From Candidatus Peregrinibacteria bacterium (GTDB taxonomy: Bacteria > Patescibacteriota > Gracilibacteria > UBA1369 > LOWO2-01-FULL-3), in assembly GCA_016214225.1 (NCBI GenBank), contig JACROX010000101.1, positions 1-10,584 on the forward strand: 10,584 nucleotides of DNA, in the 5' to 3' direction. The notes beneath the pieces were generated by a model that worked only from the letters and a program-made list of their open reading frames with translations, did not search any database and was not told the origin of the DNA. The first letter of the stretch is position 1, and each line of letters begins with the position of its first letter. A program made the translations under genes and the position numbers. Below are positions 6,459-10,584 of this stretch, one piece after another.

Positions 6459-7376
6459 ATGGTTGATCTTTCGGTAAAGTTTTGTAGAGTTGAGTTTAAG
6501 AATCCAACTGTTCTTGCTTCCGGTGTTCTTGGCGTGACGGCTTCGAGCTTGAAAAATGTTGTTAGGAACGGGGCTGGAGGAGTTACCACAAAATCCATTT
6601 GGTTGCAGGAAAATGTCGGACATAAAAATCCAACAATGTTTGGGACCGATCATTATTTCATGAATGCCGTCGGACTTTCGGATGCGGGTATAGAAAAGGC
6701 TTTGGGTGAGACTTTCCCCGAATACAATAAAAGAAAACCCGCTCCGATAATCGCGAGTATCGTGGCTGTTAAAATTGAAGATTTTGGCTTGTTGGCTGAG
6801 AAAATTTCCGAAGGGAATCCGGATATTATAGAGGTGAATATTTCTTGTCCGAATGTTGAGGATAAGTACGGCAAGCCCTTCGCGTGCAGTTTGGTTGATG
6901 CCGCGAAAGTTACGGAGGCCGTGAAAAGTCGTACTAAAAAACCTGTCATTATAAAGCTTTCTCCAAATGTAAATGATATTGGCGAGATCGCGAAAGCTTG
7001 TGCCGACAGGGGGGCAGATGGGTTTTGTGTGATAAATACTTTAGGTCCGGGGATGGCCGTGGACATTGATTTGAGAATGCCTATTTTGGCAAATAAAGTT
7101 GGTGGTATTTCCGGTCCGGCGTTAAAACCTATTGCTGTAAAATGCGTTTACGATGTTTATAAAGCCACCGGTTTGCCTATTGTCGCGACCGGCGGAGTGA
7201 TGACCGGCGAAGACGCGATAGAGATGATGATGGTTGGTGGTCGATTAGTCGGAATCGGAACGATGGTTTATTATCGCGGAGTTTCCGGATTCAAAAAAAT
7301 CGTAAAAGAGATGGCTGATTGGTGCGACAAAAATGGTATTCACAAAATTGAAGAAATTATCGGAGTTGTTAAATAA
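6459..7376 (+). CDS. pyrD: Dihydroorotate dehydrogenase class 1B, catalytic subunit
   Basis: PyrD oxidises dihydroorotate to orotate with FMN in a TIM barrel. The frame is open from 6321, but that region overlaps pyrC. The ATG at 6459 gives MVDLSVKFCRVEFKNP, the proper family N-terminus, and 305 residues. Seen in order: GGVTTKSI (40-47), NAVGLSDAG (69-77, a variant of NxxGLxNPG), NISCPN (127-132) with the class 1 catalytic Cys130, KLSPN (166-170), the FMN phosphate-site blocks GGISGPALKP (215-224) and ATGGV (243-247), and GIGTMVYYRG near the end. The cysteine base and the PyrK gene directly downstream indicate class 1B, a soluble enzyme that passes electrons through PyrK to NAD. Its stop overlaps the pyrK start (TAATG), which suggests translational coupling. 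It appears intact, but its partner PyrK is damaged. Confidence 0.95.
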   Translation: MVDLSVKFCRVEFKNPTVLASGVLGVTASSLKNVVRNGAGGVTTKSIWLQENVGHKNPTMFGTDHYFMNAVGLSDAGIEKALGETFPEYNKRKPAPIIASIVAVKIEDFGLLAEKISEGNPDIIEVNISCPNVEDKYGKPFACSLVDAAKVTEAVKSRTKKPVIIKLSPNVNDIGEIAKACADRGADGFCVINTLGPGMAVDIDLRMPILANKVGGISGPALKPIAVKCVYDVYKATGLPIVATGGVMTGEDAIEMMMVGGRLVGIGTMVYYRGVSGFKKIVKEMADWCDKNGIHKIEEIIGVVK

Positions 7377-7786
7377 TGTTTATGAAAAATTTTGATTCAA
7401 GACCGAAGGCGTTTAAGATTTCAAAAATTATAAAAGAAAATGACTCGACCAACACTTATATTTTTAATGGAAGTTTAGATGGCAAGCCTGGACAATTTGT
7501 GATGTTTTGGATTCCGGGTGTGGACGAAAAACCTTTTTCCATCGCTTTTGATGATGGCAAAGAATTTTGGATTACAATATGCAATGTCGGAGGAGTGACC
7601 GCGGAACTTTTCAAATTGAAAGAGGGTGATAAGGTTGGGATAAGAGGGTCGTTCGGGACTTTTTATAAATTTAAAAAAGGAGAGCATCTTGTGTTGGCGG
7701 CTGGAGGATATGGGATCGCGCCTATGTATTTCGCGGTCAAAGAAAAAAAAAAAACCGGATGTACCGATTTGTTACGGACGCGCTGA
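7376..7786 (+). CDS. pyrK: PyrK electron-transfer subunit, N-terminal part (broken gene)
   Basis: PyrK is the FAD/[2Fe-2S] partner of class 1B PyrD and passes electrons to NAD. This frame supplies the FAD-binding beta-barrel domain: KPGQFVMFWIPG (37-48), KPFSIA (52-57, the usual RPFSIA flavin motif), GVTAELFKLKEGD, GIRGSFG (88-94) and the start of the nucleotide-binding domain GGYGIAPM (110-117). Family sequence continues to about KKKTGCTD and then the frame ends in TGA at 7784. A run of 12 A (7743-7754) precedes the break, but homology continues beyond it, so slippage in the A tract is not the main cause. Intact family members are about 250-260 residues. The start ATG overlaps the pyrD stop by one base; a second in-frame ATG at 7382 is possible. 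Confidence 0.88.
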   Translation: MFMKNFDSRPKAFKISKIIKENDSTNTYIFNGSLDGKPGQFVMFWIPGVDEKPFSIAFDDGKEFWITICNVGGVTAELFKLKEGDKVGIRGSFGTFYKFKKGEHLVLAAGGYGIAPMYFAVKEKKKTGCTDLLRTR

Positions 7787-8085
7787 CCAATGTTCTTAAA
7801 GAGGCTCAGGATAAAGGCAAAAAAATTGATAAAGTTTTTACGTGCGGGCCGGAAGTTATGATGGGAGCTGTAGGAAAAGTCGCAGAGAATTATAATGTTA
7901 AATGTTTTTTGTCCGTGGAAAAATATATGAAGTGTGGGATTGGCGTGTGCGGCCAATGCGCGATTGATCATACCGGTGTTTTGGCCTGCGTGAAGGGTCC
8001 TGTCATGGACTATGACTATGTGAAAAAGTTGTCGGAATTCGGAAACTATCATAGAGACGCTCAAGGGAAAAAACATCACCATTAA
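7759..8085 (+). CDS. pyrK: PyrK electron-transfer subunit, C-terminal part (broken gene)
   Basis: This frame resumes PyrK at FVTDALTNVLKEA, has the conserved TCGPEVMM (28-35), and ends with the [2Fe-2S] motif Cys59-x4-Cys64-x2-Cys67-x9-Cys77 (KCGIGVCGQC, then C at 77), followed by KGPV, all typical of PyrK. The ATG at 7759 is incidental and homology begins around 7768. Between the upstream fragment's TGCTD and this FVTDAL, family members have some 35-40 residues, including the GARSxxxLLF strand-helix and the TDDGS loop of the nucleotide-binding lobe; these are missing in all frames. The FeS cluster site is complete, but the joined protein should not bind NAD normally. The C-terminus ends in KKHHH. 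pyrE starts 12 bp after the TAA. Confidence 0.88.
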   Translation: MYRFVTDALTNVLKEAQDKGKKIDKVFTCGPEVMMGAVGKVAENYNVKCFLSVEKYMKCGIGVCGQCAIDHTGVLACVKGPVMDYDYVKKLSEFGNYHRDAQGKKHHH

Positions 8086-8097
8086 CAATAAATTTTT

Positions 8098-8769
8098 ATG
8101 CAAAATTATAAAATCGATTTCATTAAACTTTTAGTAAAGGCTGAGGCTTTGAAGTTTGGACAGTTTACTTTGAAAAGCGGAAGAGTCGCGCCGTATTTTT
8201 TTAACGCCGGGAGTTTTTATACGGGTGAACTTATTTATGCTTTGGCAAAGGCTTACGCTGGCGCTTTTTTAGATGCCGCGGTGGATATTGATGTAATTTT
8301 TGGTCCCGCGTATAAGGGAATTCCTTTGGCGGTCAGTACGACAGAGGTGTTGTATAAAGAATTCGGGAAAAATGTCGCGTACTGTTTTAACAGGAAGGAA
8401 GCCAAAGATCATGGTGAAGGCAATTTGCTTGTCGGCGCGCCTTTGACCGCGGACACGAAAGTTCTTCTTATTGATGATGTAATGACTGCGGGAACCGCGG
8501 TTCGTGAAAGTATGGATGTTTTAAAAGCGAATGGAAATCCGAAAGTTAATGCTATTTTGATCGCGATGGATAGAATGGAAAAGAATAATGATGGTGAAAA
8601 CGCGCTTGCTGCTGTTGAAAACATGTTCGGCGTGAAAGTTTATTCCATTGTGAATTTGGATGAGGTGATTGAGGTTTTACACGGTCAAAAAATTGATGGG
8701 GTTATTTATATTGATGATGAAAAAATGAAGATGATCGAAGAATATAGAAAGCAGTATGGTGTTTCCTAG
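8098..8769 (+). CDS. pyrE: Orotate phosphoribosyltransferase
   Basis: PyrE transfers ribose 5-phosphate from PRPP to orotate, making OMP. The 223-residue protein has the type I PRTase fold signature. It shows FTLKSGRVAPYFFNAG (23-38) for orotate binding, FGPAYKGIPLA (68-78), the mobile catalytic loop RKEAKDHGEG (99-108) and the PRPP-binding LLIDDVMTAGTA (123-134) with the paired acidic residues. The length is typical and no damage is seen. The ATG at 8098 follows an AT-rich spacer without a Shine-Dalgarno sequence. It lies 12 bp after pyrK and 61 bp before pyrF. With pyrC and pyrK broken, PyrE could still serve salvage of imported orotate. Confidence 0.97.
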   Translation: MQNYKIDFIKLLVKAEALKFGQFTLKSGRVAPYFFNAGSFYTGELIYALAKAYAGAFLDAAVDIDVIFGPAYKGIPLAVSTTEVLYKEFGKNVAYCFNRKEAKDHGEGNLLVGAPLTADTKVLLIDDVMTAGTAVRESMDVLKANGNPKVNAILIAMDRMEKNNDGENALAAVENMFGVKVYSIVNLDEVIEVLHGQKIDGVIYIDDEKMKMIEEYRKQYGVS

Positions 8770-8830
8770 GTCAATGCAATTTTTACGGGAAGATGTATAC
8801 CACATGCTGATTTTATGGTAAAGTTTTCGC

Positions 8831-9775
8831 GTGAATAGAAATTTTGCGGATAAATTGGTGGAAGCGGTGAAGGCTAAAGGATCAGCTATTTGTGTCGGAC
8901 TTGATCCGAGGCTGGAAAAAATCCCTTCATTTATAAAGAAAAAGGCTTTGGTGGACGGAGAAAAAAGTCCTTTAAGAGCTGCCGCGGAGGCTATTTTTGA
9001 ATTTAATAAAGGGATTATAGATGCCGTGTGTGATATTGTTCCTGTTGTTAAGCCGCAAATCGCTTTCTATGAAATTTTTGGATGGAATGGAATTTGGGCA
9101 TATGAGGAGACTTTAAAATACGCGAAAAAGAAGGGTCTTTTGACGATCGCGGATGCGAAAAGAAATGACATAGGTTCAACTGCGGAGGCTTACGCAAAGG
9201 CTTATTTGGGCGAAGTTTCATTGTTTGAAGGCGAGAATGAAGTTATAACTCGTGTTTTTGACGCCGATAGTATTACCGTGAATCCTTATCTTGGTTTTGA
9301 CGGAATAAAGCCGTTTATTTCCGAATGTCATAAATATGAAAAAGGTATTTTTGTGCTTTTGAAAACGTCCAATACTTCGAGTGGGGATATTCAAGATTTG
9401 GAAATGAAAGACGGTGTGGCGGTTTATGAAATTGTTGGACAATTGATTGAAAGCTGGGGAGCGGATGAAGTGGGGGAGAGTGGATACAGTTTTGTCGGGG
9501 CTGTCGTTGGCGCTACTTATCCGAAACAGGCGGCACGCTTAAGAGCGCTTATGCCGAATACGATTTTTTTGGTTCCAGGTTATGGAGCGCAGGGCGGTTC
9601 TGCTTCCGATGTGAAGCTTTGTTTTAATAAAGACGGACTTGGAGCTATTGTTAATAACAGTCGCGGAATTATAAACGCGTATGAAACTTTGCATGGATTC
9701 GGAGAGGAAGGTTATGCGGACGCGGCTAGAGAAGCGGTGATGAAAATGAAGGAAGATTTGTTAAAAATATTTTAG
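8831..9775 (+). CDS. pyrF: Orotidine 5'-phosphate decarboxylase, type 2
   Basis: PyrF decarboxylates OMP to UMP, the last step. The 314-residue protein is of the longer type-2 bacterial subfamily (TIGR02127-like), not the ~230-residue type. Motifs: CVGLDPRLEKIP (21-32), FNKGIID (58-64), VVKPQIAFYE (72-81), the active-site DAKRNDIGSTAEAYA (108-122) with catalytic Lys110 and flanking Asp108/Asp113, and the phosphate-binding VPGYGAQGG (248-256). The start is GTG at 8831, chosen because the family N-terminus NFADKLVEAV begins right there and no in-frame ATG is suitable. A 7-codon mini-frame (ATG 8815 to TAG 8838) overlaps this start and could couple translation. Its 3' end overlaps rsmA, on the other strand, by 15 bp. 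Confidence 0.95.
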   Translation: MNRNFADKLVEAVKAKGSAICVGLDPRLEKIPSFIKKKALVDGEKSPLRAAAEAIFEFNKGIIDAVCDIVPVVKPQIAFYEIFGWNGIWAYEETLKYAKKKGLLTIADAKRNDIGSTAEAYAKAYLGEVSLFEGENEVITRVFDADSITVNPYLGFDGIKPFISECHKYEKGIFVLLKTSNTSSGDIQDLEMKDGVAVYEIVGQLIESWGADEVGESGYSFVGAVVGATYPKQAARLRALMPNTIFLVPGYGAQGGSASDVKLCFNKDGLGAIVNNSRGIINAYETLHGFGEEGYADAAREAVMKMKEDLLKIF

Positions 9776-10567
9776 AGATTTTCTCGCTACTTTCTTCCAT
9801 TCTTCGATTGTCAGTGTTTCCGGGCGGCGGGATGGGTCTACATTGCAGGCTGTGAGAATTTTGTCGATGTTTTTTATGCTTTTTAAACTGTTGTGAAGTG
9901 TTTTTCGTTTTTTTGAGAAGGCTTGTTTGGCAAGGGCGAGAATTTTTAATGCTGTTTCTGTTGGGATTTCTTTGTGAGGCGTTATTTTTATTATTGCTGA
10001 ATCAACTTTTGGAGAAGGCATGAAAGAATTTTTTGAGACTTTGCCGATTATTCTTGAGGTGGCGAAAAGTCCAACGGAAAGCGATAAAATGCTTGACCTT
10101 GGAGGAAGCGCGCATATTTTTTCCGCCACTTCTTTTTGTATAAGCAATGTCAGTGTTTGCGGTTTGTTGTTCGCCGTGAGGAATTTTGTTATCAGCGGAG
10201 ATGTTATGTTGTATGGGATGTTTGCCACTACTTTGTATTTTGTTTTCGGGAGTATTGTTTTTAACGCGTCCTCGTTTTTTATCTCTATGTTTTTAAATTC
10301 ACTGAGCGTTTCTTTTAATACCGGAAGGAGATTTTTGTCCAATTCTATTGATATTACCTTCTTGGCGTTTTTGGCCAGTTCTTGGGTTAAAACGCCAAGC
10401 CCCGGGCCTATTTCCAGTACCAAATCTTTCTTTGCTATTTCTCCCGCGTCAACTATTTTTTTAAGGATTCCTTGGTTTATCAAAAAATTTTGGCCGAACG
10501 ATTTTTTTGTCCAGAGCCCGTATTTATTTAGAAGATATTTTATCGTTTTAGGGTTTACCAGTTCCAT
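9761..10567 (-). CDS. rsmA: 16S rRNA (adenine1518-N6/adenine1519-N6)-dimethyltransferase
   Basis: RsmA (KsgA) dimethylates two adjacent adenines in helix 45 of 16S rRNA during late small-subunit assembly, using S-adenosylmethionine. The 268 residues contain the family N-terminus KKSFGQNFL (21-29), the SAM-binding motif I EIGPGLGVLT (52-61), motif II acidic residue in SIELD (73-77), the catalytic NIPYN (116-120), MPSPKVDSA (183-191) and the C-terminal RRPETLTIEEW. All are intact and the length is normal. The ATG at 10567 is 17 bases from the window end, so its promoter lies outside. Its 3' end overlaps the pyrF 3' end by 15 bp, tail to tail, leaving no room for a terminator between them. It is functionally unrelated to the pyr run. 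Confidence 0.97.
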   Translation of the reverse strand: MELVNPKTIKYLLNKYGLWTKKSFGQNFLINQGILKKIVDAGEIAKKDLVLEIGPGLGVLTQELAKNAKKVISIELDKNLLPVLKETLSEFKNIEIKNEDALKTILPKTKYKVVANIPYNITSPLITKFLTANNKPQTLTLLIQKEVAEKICALPPRSSILSLSVGLFATSRIIGKVSKNSFMPSPKVDSAIIKITPHKEIPTETALKILALAKQAFSKKRKTLHNSLKSIKNIDKILTACNVDPSRRPETLTIEEWKKVARKSLKYF

Positions 10568-10584
10568 AGTTTATTCTTATTAAT

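Noticed and set aside
7743..7754. The A12 tract as the cause of the pyrK frameshift (sequencing slip or programmed frameshift)
   Set aside because: PyrK-like residues TGCTD follow the tract in the original frame, and a one-base change would still leave some 35-40 family residues missing. A deletion is needed to explain the gene.
7760..7790. TGA at 7784-7786 as a recoded sense codon in pyrK
   Set aside because: Continuing in that frame past the TGA gives no PyrK similarity, while the other frame does.
10020..10583. 187-codon open frame on the plus strand opposite rsmA
   Set aside because: It is antisense to a gene with complete RsmA motifs and shows only the low-complexity Phe/Ser-rich composition of a shadow frame.
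1..10584. CRISPR array, tRNA or rRNA genes
   Set aside because: No regularly spaced direct repeats were found, and no tRNA cloverleaf or rRNA sequence was recognised in the short intergenic spaces.

Overview
This window is a nearly complete set of genes for de novo pyrimidine (UMP) synthesis, flanked by a large helicase gene next to the end of an insertion sequence on the left and by the 16S rRNA dimethyltransferase gene rsmA (ksgA) on the right. The compact AT-leaning genes, the near absence of Shine-Dalgarno sequences, the Lys/Ile/Phe-rich proteins, the class 1B PyrD with a PyrK partner and the long type-2 PyrF suggest a Candidate Phyla Radiation (Patescibacteria/Parcubacteria-like) bacterium. 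That placement is an inference from style and family type; nothing here proves the taxon.

Layout. Bases 1-126 hold the last 36 codons of an IS30-family transposase and the presumed right end of that element. On the minus strand follow an 878-aa superfamily 2 helicase of unknown role (127-2763) and carA (2789-3886), with carA upstream, so the two may share a transcript. A 139-bp divergent intergenic region (3887-4025) separates carA from a plus-strand run pyrB (4026-4955), pyrC (4995-6388, broken), pyrD (6459-7376), pyrK (7376-8085, broken), pyrE (8098-8769) and pyrF (8831-9775). rsmA (9761-10567, minus strand) converges on pyrF and overlaps its 3' end by 15 bp. No stretch longer than about 140 bp lacks a gene.

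How the genes work together. CarA supplies ammonia from glutamine to make carbamoyl phosphate, but its partner CarB is not in the window. PyrB makes carbamoyl aspartate, PyrC closes it to dihydroorotate, PyrD with PyrK oxidises it to orotate, PyrE adds ribose phosphate and PyrF decarboxylates OMP to UMP.

The main surprise is that two pathway genes are damaged. pyrC has lost roughly a dozen codons, including the strand that carries a metal-binding histidine, has changed reading frame, and carries an extra in-frame GC-rich palindromic segment of about 66 bp. pyrK lacks about 35-40 codons in its nucleotide-binding half and changes frame at the gap. This is either early decay of the pathway or an assembly/consensus artefact, and read mapping would decide. 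Apart from the helicase's unrecognised N-terminal half, I see no candidate for a new multi-gene system.
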